A DNA stretch of 64,000 nucleotides, taken from assembly GCF_023159225.1 (NCBI RefSeq), contig NC_063169.1:59917934-59981933 (forward strand), in the 5' to 3' direction. How positions within the stretch are numbered: position 1 is the stretch's first letter; each line of letters opens with the position of its first letter. Below are positions 25,801-38,500 of the stretch, in pieces. Source of the stretch: Perognathus longimembris pacificus. Its lineage: Eukaryota; Chordata; Mammalia; Rodentia; Heteromyidae. Under the pieces are notes generated by a model. It did no database searches, had not been told where the DNA came from, and worked only from the letters and a program-made list of their open reading frames with translations. A program made the position numbers and the translations under genes.

Positions 25801-28800
25801 TGAGCTGACCAAGGCAAGGTCTTGAGTTTAAACTTCGATACTGTGTGTGTGGTATAGTCAAAAATAAAGAATCTCTATAGGATCAGCACACAGATGTACC
25901 AGAAAGAGATGAATATAAAACTTGGAGAGAAACAAAATACACCAAAACTGCTGAAAGCAAGCATATCAGATATGAAATTGTTTTTGACTATTTTAACAAA
26001 CAAAAGCAATTTTATATGGCTCAGTCCATGAACAGAAATTTACAGAGCCTTGGCTCTGCATCTTCTGCGGGGCTTGGATTTCTGTGACATCAGTTATGTG
26101 GTCTGCAGTTCACTGGTGATTCACCTCAAATGGTTCAATGATGTGATGAACTGGTGGATTTGGCTTTGGCTCCTTGGGATGTCGCACTCTTAGTCGTTCT
26201 GTAGCCATTGCAAGTTCATCAACAGCAGACACACGGTTCCTTAGTGTCATCCAATATTCATGAAGCAACTGAAGGAAGAGATGAAGAGTGATAAAGCACA
26301 AGATTAAAACTGTTCAAACCACTAAGACTACCATGAGCAAAAGACTTAATAAGCTCTTCAGTTTCTCATTGTCTAACAAATAAGCAATTCTTCAGATCTT
26401 TAGTATAAGGAAGTATGAGTGAATCATCTCCATCAAATATGTCCTCTTCAGATTCTCAGAAAAGGATGTCCAAAGATTTCTTAGTGAGGCCAACATCTAT
26501 AAATTAACTGTGTTCTGTTTAAAGATATTTTAACACTTTTACATATTAATAAATAATATTAAAAACAAAATATAAAGTATGGTAATGAAGATGCTCAAAC
26601 ATGCAACTGAGTGCCTATCATGCATTTTAAGAAAAAGAATGAAAGAAACTCCATGGAAATCTCTAATTCTGTCATTTACTGTCCTTCTACATTCCTCCTG
26701 CAATGCCAACATTTATTTATTTATTCTTCCACATTTTTCACGGGAGAATACAGACAAATATCCTTAATAATTTGGGCATATAAACTTTGTAAATTAAAAA
26801 CTAAGCCAGAAGTATAAAATTTTTTATATGCTTGCTTCATTTACATTACATTTTGAGATAGATCCTGACTTGTGTGTAACCAGCTGCTCATTCATTTTCT
26901 TTTCTGTGAAAGGGTTCAGCTTGCAAAGGGATGATGGAAAAATGCACAAATGTCTGGAAGAATTACATAATGAGCATCATCTAGATATGGAACAGGTAGT
27001 CAAACTGAGCCAGAAGAAAGAATACAGAGGCAGGTAAACACTACAGAATACCATCTTCTTCTGTGTTAGTGCACTTTGCATTCATAATAATTTGCAAGGA
27101 CAAAACTGCTATGATGAATGACTTCAAATTTATAAATGTATCATTCCCAATTTACCCAATGTATGAACTGATATTTCGAATATCCTGTTTGGAACAAAAA
27201 TTGTTATCCTGCTTTAAACAGTAAGAACTTCAGATTAAAAAAAGAATACATGGAAATATAACATGATAAAACAAAGACTTTCCCCTTCCCTTAACTATCT
27301 TACATGAAAAGTGGATAATATCCAGGACAGTCCTAGCAGAAGATTACAATAGCTCAATCGCTATATCCATATGAACACTAAGATGATGCTAAGCGAAATA
27401 AACTCCAAGTTCTGGAAACAAGTGATTTATCATTGTTGTTCTTTTCAACATACCATGTGAAATTATGCCCTTTTTCTTTCCCGTGGTTTTACCCTTGATA
27501 TCACTGTAACTGATTTTAGTACCCTGGATATTGTATACATGTGTATTGGAACTAGGGAATGGAAAGGGAATACCAAAATCAAGAGACAAAGGATAAAAAG
27601 ACAAACCAGTGCAACAGCAATATTTACAAAACTATTTGGTGTAAGCCAACTGTACAACTCATGGGAATGGGGGAATGGGGAGGTGGGGGAAAAATGAGGG
27701 AGGAGGTAACAAGTTGGATAAGAAATGTACTCACTGCCTTATGCATGAAACTGTAACCCTTCTGTACAACACTTTAACAATAAAGAAATGAAAAAAAAGA
27801 AATTCAAGATAAAGAAGAATTCAAAATTAATAAATTCTGGAATGCCATATCAAAGTGAAGAGTTACAATGCAAATGGATCCTTAAAGTATAAAAATAAAG
27901 GGCTAACTTGCCCTCTACTTCTGGTAATGTGGCCTTGCTGCTTGAGAAATGTTTACTATGCTCCCCAACCCATTTATTTATTTGTTTGTCTACTTAGCCT
28001 GGGATGGCCACAAACTCGCTATGCAGTCCATGTCGGCCTCAAAACCTCAGTCCTCCTGCCTCAGCTTCCGAGTTCTGGAATTACAGGTATAAAATACCAT
28101 AGCACCCAATTGTTCTCTAATCTTCAAATTTGATGTTGCCATTTGGTTGTTATTTATGAGAACATAAGCAGAACACAAACAAAACCACAATTCAAGTCTA
28201 GTTTCATAAAGGAGCAGGGTAAGATTAAGCAAAGAACTTAAAGCACACAGCTAACCAACAGCCTTCGTATAAGTACCAGTTTAATAATGGTCATCTTTTA
28301 TTAAATAAATAGAATTTGTTAAATAGTGTTATATTTACTAGTCTTTACTAAAAGAAATACAGTTTGGGGAAAAAGAAATTATGACCCTTCAAATTTCTAA
28401 AGCAGATTTAGAAAAACTTGGGAGAATGAGAAAGGAAGGTGGCAATTAAAATGAATGTACAGGAAAAGAACTTTAAATATGGGGAAGTCTAAAATATTCT
28501 ACCTTATATTCCTTCTTCCATGCTTCAAAGAGATCCATTGCAGCACTTCCTTCATCAATGAATTCAGCATCAAACCTATGGGATCTTGCAAATGACAGTA
28601 TTGCTTTCATGGATCGCTCTGTTTCACTAATGGCCCACAGGCCCCGTGTGGTAGTAGGGGCTCGATCATCTACCAATCCTTCTTCATCTTCAATCATCTC
28701 CTCAAATATAGCAGTCTGACCTTTGACCCTGAAAACATACCAGAACAAAACTGTCATTGGGGAGCAACGCACAGTCAGTGAGTGATCCGGCTGAACCAAT

Positions 28801-31800
28801 TCAACAGCAAGGTCATTACAACTTTCAGTGTCATGACTCTAAGATCATGGTTGTGGTGCTTTGGAACTAATAACAGTAAATTTAAAAATGGACAAATAAA
28901 ATTATCAAGTGTTTCTTGAGAGTAATCTGAGATAAAAATTATACCCACAAATTCCAGACTATAAGTCTCAATGTGGGAATTGAAATGTAACTGCCACTAT
29001 CACTAACCATGAAAAAAGAAAAAAGAAGTTGAAAGGTCCACAGTACAATTTGAAAGTTGTATTTCTGTCATAATACACTGTCAATCCCTCCTTTTGGGGC
29101 AATTAGAACTTAGTGTGTTCTTCATTTCCATGTCTGTTCATCAATGACAGTTCTGCTAATGACATGGTTATATGTACACACTATTTTAATCTTAGTGAAA
29201 GGGTGAACAAAAGTTCAAGAAAGGGTATTAATTATTAATAATGAGGAAAAAGGAGGGCTAACACTTTCTACAGGATACTGTATTTTAAAGACTTTGTAAA
29301 CAGCTATGTGTATATTTAAATTTAATATTGGTAAAATCGCAATGAAGAAAGAGTTGTTAGGTAATTTAATTTACTCACTTCAGTGGGCAGGGATTGGAGC
29401 TAAAATCCATCAGACCCTTGAGTTTGAAACCTTATCATTCTCAAATGACTCTAAGAATATTAAAGAGGTAACTTCTGCATAAGAAACCAGACTGTGTTAA
29501 AATATCAATTGCCAAAGGTTTACTGAATTGAATCAAAGAAAAAAATAATCACCACAGTGGAAAATAGTCTTAGGATCAAACACAAGTCTTTCAAAATTTC
29601 CTTCATGAGCAATAATCAAATATAGAACTTACGTGTTATAAAATAGCTTTGACTCATACTCTGTGAACAATTCATCTGCTTTACAAAAGACACAGCTGAA
29701 AAAGAAATATAAAATATTCATAAACACAAAGCGATCTTATGCTTTCTAAAAGCAAATTAGTGTTTTATCCTTCACTTTTTTTCTTTAAGATATGCCATTT
29801 TAGAAAAAAGAATTACATGGTTTCCAAATAGAAGGTCCTTGAATTGTGTTATTATTAATAATATATCTCTTTCTACTCCACTCATGAAAATAAAAAATGC
29901 TTTATCTATGAGCTATTATTTCTTCTCTCAGTTCAGTTGTAGCTCAATGGGATGATGTCACTTTACTCCACGGTTTCTTCAGCTACCTACCAGTTGAGAG
30001 GAAGTCTGGCTGGTCGCAAGTGGCAGATTGTTGCAGACTCAATAACATCACGAGACGGAGGTTTCTCCAGATTTTTAACAGCTTCTCTTACAAGCTTCTG
30101 GCATTTATTTAGCTCTTCCATTTGTGTTGCAAGTAAGAACTGAAGACCTCTGCAGTCACGGAACCTGATTGCCATCGCCAGCACCGCACACAACACAAAG
30201 AGAAGCATTCAAAGGTCAATTCCTCAAATTCAGAAAATGGTGGCTAACCAAAAAATGAAACTATGAGCTACATTTACTATTTTGGTGAGCTTTCCTTTAG
30301 AGTGGATTCAATGATTACTAGTTGTAAAAGTATAGCAAAACTCAGCTGACTATTAGATACCAAACGTGCTTGACAATTCTATGCTCAGGAACTAAAAAGA
30401 GTAAGTAAACAGAATATCCCTGCTATTGTTAAAGAATCTTCCTTTTATAAGGCTAAATGACCACTGACAGTTCCTCTGACATTCTTGCTCTATATGGAGA
30501 GATGACTACAGGAATGAACACTAAGAAGAGAAGTGGTCAAGAGTCATATTTCCTGTTACAAAGAGTGTGAGTAATTAATTTTAATTGAGCATTTATTATA
30601 TGCCAGGTACTTTGCCAAGCATGCTTCTTGTATGGCTTCAATTCTATTGTACTTTTGGAATAAAGTGTAACAAATAAAGACACATAAGGCCTAAAATTAT
30701 ATGAGTTATGAGGCAGGGTTAAGAGTTAAACTCAGGGGCTGGGGATACGGCTTAGTGGCAAGAGTGCCTGCCTCATATACATGAGGCCCTGGGTTCAATT
30801 CCCCAGCACCACATATACAGAAAATGGCCAGAACTGGCGCTGTGGCTCAAGTGGCAGAGTGCTAGCCTTGAGCAAAAAGAAGCCAGGGACAGTGCTCAGG
30901 CTCAGAGTCCAAGCCCCAGGACTGGCCAAAAAAAAAAAAAAAGTTAAACTCAAACATGGTCTGAGGAAAGAAGGCTAAAGAAATGTACTCATGGGCTTAT
31001 AAAGGAAACTATAGAAAAATGAAAAAACTAGAATCATAAAGATAATTTGTTATATACATTGCCTTACTGAAATATAAAACTCTGATGCCTGAAACTACAC
31101 TGTGTTCTGATAGTGAATGGCATCTTCTAATACCAAATGGCCTGAACATGGAAGTCATTACTCACAGCTTATACTATTTTGAACTGTTTTCTTACTTTTC
31201 TGACATAGAAAGCTTGTCAGTTTGTTGTTTGTAGTTGCTGGTTATTTCATTTCGCACTCGCTGTACAAGTTCTTCATCATTGGAAAATTCTGTTGCTCTG
31301 TGGATTACATTGAGCCACCAGGGAGAATTAGAACGAATCTGTAAGGAGAAGAGTTTAATGATTATTACGTTGTTTCAGTATTCACTATGATTTCATCACT
31401 GGGAAAGTGATGTGAAAAATTCAAAGTAACCAATAAATGCTATTTTCTAAGGGATTATAAAACAGGGGAGATAATATATATAATATGCACACATTGATGA
31501 AATACTCATTTGCATACATAATTAAAGGTAGCAATTGTTTTTCTGCAATCCTGCATGGATGAGAATTTACATAATGGCAGAAGGAAGCTGTATTAAAAAC
31601 ATAGTTCACAAAAATGATGATTACTCTGCATGTGGTAAGGTCACAGAAGACATTGGTCTAAATGAATAAATAAAATTCTATGTCCGACTATGTAAATTAA
31701 TAAATGAGGGAGAATAAAAATGTGGAAATGTGGAAAATTGATAAAAAATTTAAAAGTACAATCATGTTTATATAGTCTTTCCTTTAGACTTTTCTACTGT

Positions 31801-34800
31801 CATAACAGAGAAACTTAAGAAAAGACTAATGAATGGCATACAGTTCACTAATGTTCTAACATCTTAAAAGATTTTGCAGGGCTGGGAATATGTCCTAGTG
31901 TTAGAGTGCTTGCCTTGCATACATGAAGCCCTGGGTTTGATTCCCCAGCACCACATATATAGGAAAAGCCAGAAGTGGCGCTATGGCTCGAGGTAGAGTG
32001 CTAGCCTTGAGTAAAAAGAAGCCAGGGACACTGTTCAGGCCCTGAGTCCCAAGACCGGGGACTGGTAAAAAAAAAAAAAAAAAGAAAAGAAAAAAGAAAA
32101 AAAGATTTTGCGAACACATACGTTTAAGACAATAGTTTATAGAAGCCTTTACATTCTCCAAAACACAACCTGTTATAAACTCAAGGTAAACCCACTGTAG
32201 CATAAAAGAAATGAAACAGAACCTCAACAGTGACTAATCTATGCATCTGATCCCTCACCAAGAAACACTGCTAACTATAAATAAGCTTGTATGAAGCCAG
32301 AGGCAATGTACCAGGTGAGTACGAATCACATTGGCTGGGCAGACAAACACTGGGTTGTGGGATGTACCTTTCTTTGGAGCTCTCGGATGGTCTGCTGAAC
32401 AGGCTGTAAGGCTTGCTGAGCTTCAGCAACTTCTGTATTGCACTTGGTCATGTAGTGCTCTCGCAGCTGTTTGGCCTGTGTTGAGATAGAAAATAAAGAT
32501 CAACTTCTACTCTAAGACTAGATAGGTGAACCACAATGTGATCATTTCAAGTACTTAAAATTACTTGAATTAAATACTTTCAACAACACAAATGAGCCTT
32601 GAAGGTTTCATACTAAATAAAACAAGCCAAGCACAGAAAGACAAATATTGTGTGATCTCTCACTAATACGTAGAATCTAAAAAAGTAAAAGTCACAGATA
32701 AAAAATAGAATGATTGTTACCAGGTACTACAGAGACCGAAGGTATGAGTAAAGGATACAATTTCATCATCATTTAGTTACTAACAATTTGTTGCTGAAAA
32801 TAAATTTTAGGTGTTCATTCTAAAAACTCAAGTATGTGAGGTAATGGGGATAGATTATTTAGCCTGATTTAGACATTCCATGTTTATCTTTATCAAAACA
32901 TGCATAACCAGTTGTACTTGGACATACATGGCAGGCAGGAGTATCCTAAGTTCAAAGTTACCCTGGTCTACATAATAACAATTTCAAGGTCAGCTTGTAT
33001 TACACAGTGAGAAGATCTCAAAACAAAACAAAACAAAAAAACCCAAATACCAAAAAAAACATGTTGTATACCATAAACATATGCACTTTTACCAATTAAA
33101 GTATCTGATTTAAATACAGTGTAGTCAAAAGTTGTGCATGCTATGCATTCATACTGTAATTTGTTGATTCAAATAAAGGCTCTACTTCCAGGTACAATAT
33201 ACTTCAAAAATATCTACTCTTGTTTTAATGTTCTCACAAAAAGGCAAAAATCTCTGGAAGAACTATAATAATAATGTACAGTGAAAAAATTTAGAGTAAC
33301 ACCCTTTTAAAAGCAACACTGTAGAGGAAAGGTTTTGAGAGTAATGCTTGAGAAAATTTGAGTTTATTTACTAGCTTAAATAATATATAGAAGGGTGGAG
33401 AAATTATAACCCTTCGTATATTCCCTAAACTGTATCTCTTGTAGATCTGCCATAAGATCAACCACCTTTTAGTTTGTTATCATTGCTTTATGTACAATAA
33501 ATAATTATCATGTAACATGCTGATAAGCAGATCTGACAAAATAATACAGAGTAGGCCATATTACGGAGTAGACTATTCTCTACATCCAGAATTACCATAG
33601 CAAAGTTTGGAACATCAAAGGAACAGAAAAACATGGTTGCACTGCTTTAAATGGTATGTGCCCTATAGTTAAAATATCAACTATGTAGGGTATAATGTTT
33701 GAAAAAACAAACTCACAGACAGAATGAATAGACAGTAATTACCTCTTCCTCAAGTCTGCCATCTCGCAAGGTAGGAGGTATCCCTGGGTGCTTGGCCATT
33801 AAGAGTTCCATCAAATTATGTGTAGCATGAAGTCTCTACCAATGCACAAAAAGTAAAACATGATAAGTAGTGCAGTGGATTCTCAAGAAAATGTATGGTG
33901 CAGGGAGCATTTATCCCACATCAAAATCATAACAACAAATGCTTTGTAATTGTAATGTAATGAGTAGTTGGGACAAGTTGAGCCTAAAGGTTGGGAATGA
34001 GCTGCAACTGAAGACTTTAGAGGAAAAGAAAAAAACCTGACATTTTATATCCCTGTTACATTCCCCCCGCCCCTCAGCTCCCATATATTCCTCCAAATAC
34101 CCTTCATATCCTAAAGTGATCATGTAAGTCCCACAATTTTTATTCTGGATGGTAAAAAGGCACTGGTGCTCACTTCTATAATCCCAGCTATGCTGGAGGC
34201 TGAGGTCTGAGGACAGTGGTTCAAAGACAGCTGGAGAAGGGAAAAATTCATGAGACTCTTATCTCCAAAAAATCCACTCAGGAAAAGCAGGAAGTGGTGC
34301 TGTGGCTCAAGTGGCAGAACATTAGCCTTGAGCAAAAGAAGCTCAGTGACAATGCCCAGGCCCTGAGTTCAAGCCCCAAGACTGGTTAAAAAAAAAAGTC
34401 AACTCACCAAACCTTGTCAAGATTAAAAAAGTGGTCTTTGTTCCATTAGGCTGAAATTAAAAAAAAAATCCCCAAAGTTAAATGAAAAGATCACTAGATA
34501 GGCTTTATTTCTGTTGGCTTCATTGCCAAGTGTAACTAATTTTCTTTTGTTTTTGGTAAAAACCATGTGAGGAATGTTATGTTCAAATGTAAAAGTGATA
34601 ACACACTCTGTGAATCACAAATAACTAGAGCTATATTTCTAATGTAAACTGGAGATTTACTTTGTTAGACTTCTGGCTCAAATGGATCCGAGCAGATAGA
34701 TTAGTAATTTTCAAACTTTATAACATGCACAAATCTTTTTTTGGGTGCTTAGTAAAAAGAAAAAACCCAAGCTACAAAGTAGTGATCATGACTCAGTCTA

Positions 34801-35536
34801 CTCACCAGCCTTTATTATCTTAAGCATTCAAAAAATTATTTTGTGGAAAACAAATAGGATACAAAACTGAAACATGTTATCTATTACTCACCTGAAGTGA
34901 ATCAGTTTTGAGTTTCTCCTTGTGCTCCTCGGATGAGCGCAGTACTTCCCTGTAGAGCTCCGCCGCTAAGGCATGCTCACCTGGAGGATTACAGGTGTTT
35001 GAAGCACATGAATCATGACCTAACCCCCCCCACCCACATTTACTTTATCTATAACCTAAAATGCCCTATAATATAACTTCATGATTATAAACCTATTTTG
35101 GAGGGATGGGTGTTGAGATGAAGCCAGGGCCATGAACAAGATAGGCAAACAATTTACCCCTGGCTCCACTCCTATAACTTACTGGACTTTTTGAAGGGAT
35201 TTGACCTAGTTGTCTCAGTTTATGAGTGTCTCAGTTTAAACATAAAGAAACTGATTACAGTTCTTTTCTGTAACTTTATAGAATCTACCCTTGTTTATTG
35301 TACGTATGTTCTCAAATTAGAGGTATATTTATAAAAATACATTTAGGATGTTTTAAAAATTATACTGAAAAATAACATTTTCTGACAGGGATTCTCATAA
35401 TAACTGTGCTAGTCTGCTAGAATTCCATGTGCAGAGACCAGACAGTACACTGGGACTGCAGTGGCAAACATTCTGGTAAGAGTGCTTCGATACTGTATCA
35501 GTGTGGCCTTCAGCACTGCCAGAGTCTACCGCATGT

Positions 35537-35572
<36 letters not shown>

Positions 35573-38500
35573 ACTGACAGTATTTGGAATGATCAGATTA
35601 GGAACCTTTCTTTCCCACACCTATCTTTACCGCAGGGAAAGGCAACAAGGAATCTGCGAAGGAGACAAAGGAAAGGCCAAGAAAGGAAATTCATTCACTG
35701 TCAAAGCTGTTGAGTTATAATTACCTACAATAAAATATGGAATGAAATTTTAAAATCAAGATGGAAAAGCTGAAATTTAGTTTTCTCATTATGACAATCT
35801 ATAACTATTCTATCCATCATACTTCAGAAAATTTTCTTAGTTTGCAACCCACTGCAGATGACATATATAAGGTTTATAAATGTCTATTTTGTAAAGCAGT
35901 CACAGCATAATAAAAAACAACAATACTTGATTGGAAATCGAATGATTCAAGGTACATTCTGTCACTTTCTAACTGTAACATTGAGAAAGCAGCTTGACTT
36001 GTTTCCTAAAAAGGGACTAAAACCCCCCAATCCAAGGGCAATTATGAAAATAAAGTAGATATAACAAAAGAAGTGTATACACAGAATATATGAAAATGCA
36101 CATTTCTAGCTGGGCACTGCTGTAATCGAGGCATTTAGTAGACTGAGTTCAAGTCCAGCCAGGGATAGAGAGCAACACGGCAATGTCAAGGAATTTCAAT
36201 GTTCAATATCACCTACAAAGTGAGACCTTTTCTCAAAAAATAAAAAGTCCATCTCAGGCAAGTATATTATTACATTTTCAGTAATACATCTGGTCTCATA
36301 TATTTTCAGGGGCAAGTACATGTCCTTTTCAACTTGTAATACTCATGTAATCTACAAACTATAAAGATAAAGTAATCCTGTTCAATTACTTAGTCCTGTG
36401 AAAAAACTGGCATAAGAAATGGCACAATTTTTACCTAGTTACACTGCTGAAAGGAAAGTTTAATTTTTTTTAAACAATGTTTTGATTTTTCAGCAGTACT
36501 GATGGTTGAACTCAGGACTGGAGTTTGAACTCATGTGCTTGCTCATGTGCTCATGACCTTTCTGTTTAGTTTAATTTTTAGACAGGGTCTCTTTCTCTCT
36601 CTTTTGTCTAGCTAAGCCTTGGATGGAGGTCACCCTATTACCCCTCCCATGTAGCTGGATTACAAGTATACCCTAGTACCTTAGCCTGTTTGTTGAGACT
36701 GGGACGTAGGAGAGAGAGGTTAACTTCTCTAACCTTTTCTCCTGGTGGGCCTCAAATGAAATTCAATACATCTCTGCTTCCAGCTGTCCTGAGATTATAA
36801 GCATGAGCATTCTTGGCTCCAAAAAAAATTCCTAGATTGTCTTGGTTATTATGCTTTCTGTATAGATTGTAAGGCACAAACAACTTCAGATTGGTGCCTA
36901 CAATACCAAATAGCCACGGGGTATTTTCAGAAACTGAGATAATGATGATGGTAACGATTAAAAGTTACTAGAGAAAGTACCAACTCATAAATACTGTTAC
37001 CCAAGTTGGGATTTTCAATGTAATGCCTGATAGATTTGCTCACAAAGTTGTAGGGGCTACATCTGGCTAATTTGTCAGAAATACATAATATGTCCCTTTT
37101 ATCCTATTTTTAGTTATTGAAGCAAGGTGATAGTTGTTACCATCTGAGATCACTTCATGTTATAATAACATATTCATAATGTTTCTAAAAAGGTTTTAGT
37201 ATGTTTCCAACTTTCACATTAAGAATAGCATTTCTGCTGGGCAGAGGTGGCTTATGCCTGTAATCCTAGCTACTCAGGAGGCTGAGAGGATTGTGGTTCA
37301 AAGCCAGTCCCTGCAGGAATCAGACTCTTATCTTCAATTAATCAGCAGTAAACCACCAGGAAGTGGAGCTGTAGCTCAAAGTGGTAGAATGCAAGTCTTG
37401 AGCAAAAAGAGTTCAGGGACAGCACTCAGGCCCTGAGTTCAAGCTCTATGTGCAACAACAACAAAAAATAGCATTCTTTGGGGAAGATAAAGCACATAGT
37501 ATTATTTATATTCTACTGAAAAAACTGTATCCAGAAATTATAAATATACTTATAAGTCCCAAAGTGACTTCTGCAGCAGGAAAAATGCCTCATCTTTTCC
37601 AGTTCTTGTCTAGAGCTGTTGCTATTCTGTTCTGAGATAGCTTCTAATTCCACCCCAATACTCAGGACCTTGAGCCACTTTATAGTTTTAGCTGCTCTGG
37701 TGAAGAATTAGTAACTAAAAAATAGGCAGGTCAAAGGGGCTGGGAACGCTACCTCATGTGCTACAGAAAGTGCATATTTCTGTGTGTCAACATTTAATCA
37801 TTCTTCTAAAGTGGTTGTTGTTTACTATGCAAGGACTAAGACTGGCATTGTCAAGGCAAATCTTTATTCATATCTAATTTTACTTAATGACTGAAACACA
37901 TTTCCCAAACTGGCTATGTATGGACAAAGCACACATAACCAGGAAGATTTTGCAGTGCTCTGCACCACTACTCTCCACTTCAATGACAAGCAGGAACAAG
38001 TGAGCACATCTTTTTTGGACTATGGTGATTTTGACTAGGATTAGCTTTCTTCAAAAACTTTTTTTTTTTTGCCAGTTCTGGGCCTTGTACTCAGGGCCTG
38101 AGCACTGTCCCTGACTTCTTTTTGCTCAAGGCTAGCACTCTACCATTTGAGCCACAGCGCCACTTCTGGCCGTTTTCTGTATATGTGGTGCTGGGGAATC
38201 GAACCCAGGGCTTCATGTATACGAGGCAAGTACTCTTGCCACTAGGCCATATTCCCAGCCCTTCAAAAACTTTTTGAACAATCAGAGATATCAAAACAAT
38301 CACCTTCTACCTTTAATGATGTGGATGCCTGCTAAGCCATTAAGGGCACACACTAGTTGTCGATGTGCTTCTTCACACTCAGTTCCGCATTTCTTCTGCA
38401 AAGATGTCAGTAGCTCCTCCATAGTCATGGTACTGAAAATAAAGCAAAACTTTTGAAGTCTACAATGAGTCCATAAGTAACAGAAGGAAAAATGAGAACC

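Noticed and set aside
30735..30941. IDL-Geo copies as functional tRNA genes, because of tRNA-like A and B boxes.
   Set aside because: They are dimeric with A-tails and TSDs and no cloverleaf-length unit. They are SINEs.
35427..35720. Plus-strand ORFs with poly-Ala or poly-Cys.
   Set aside because: They are produced by the (TGC)11 repeat in an intron.
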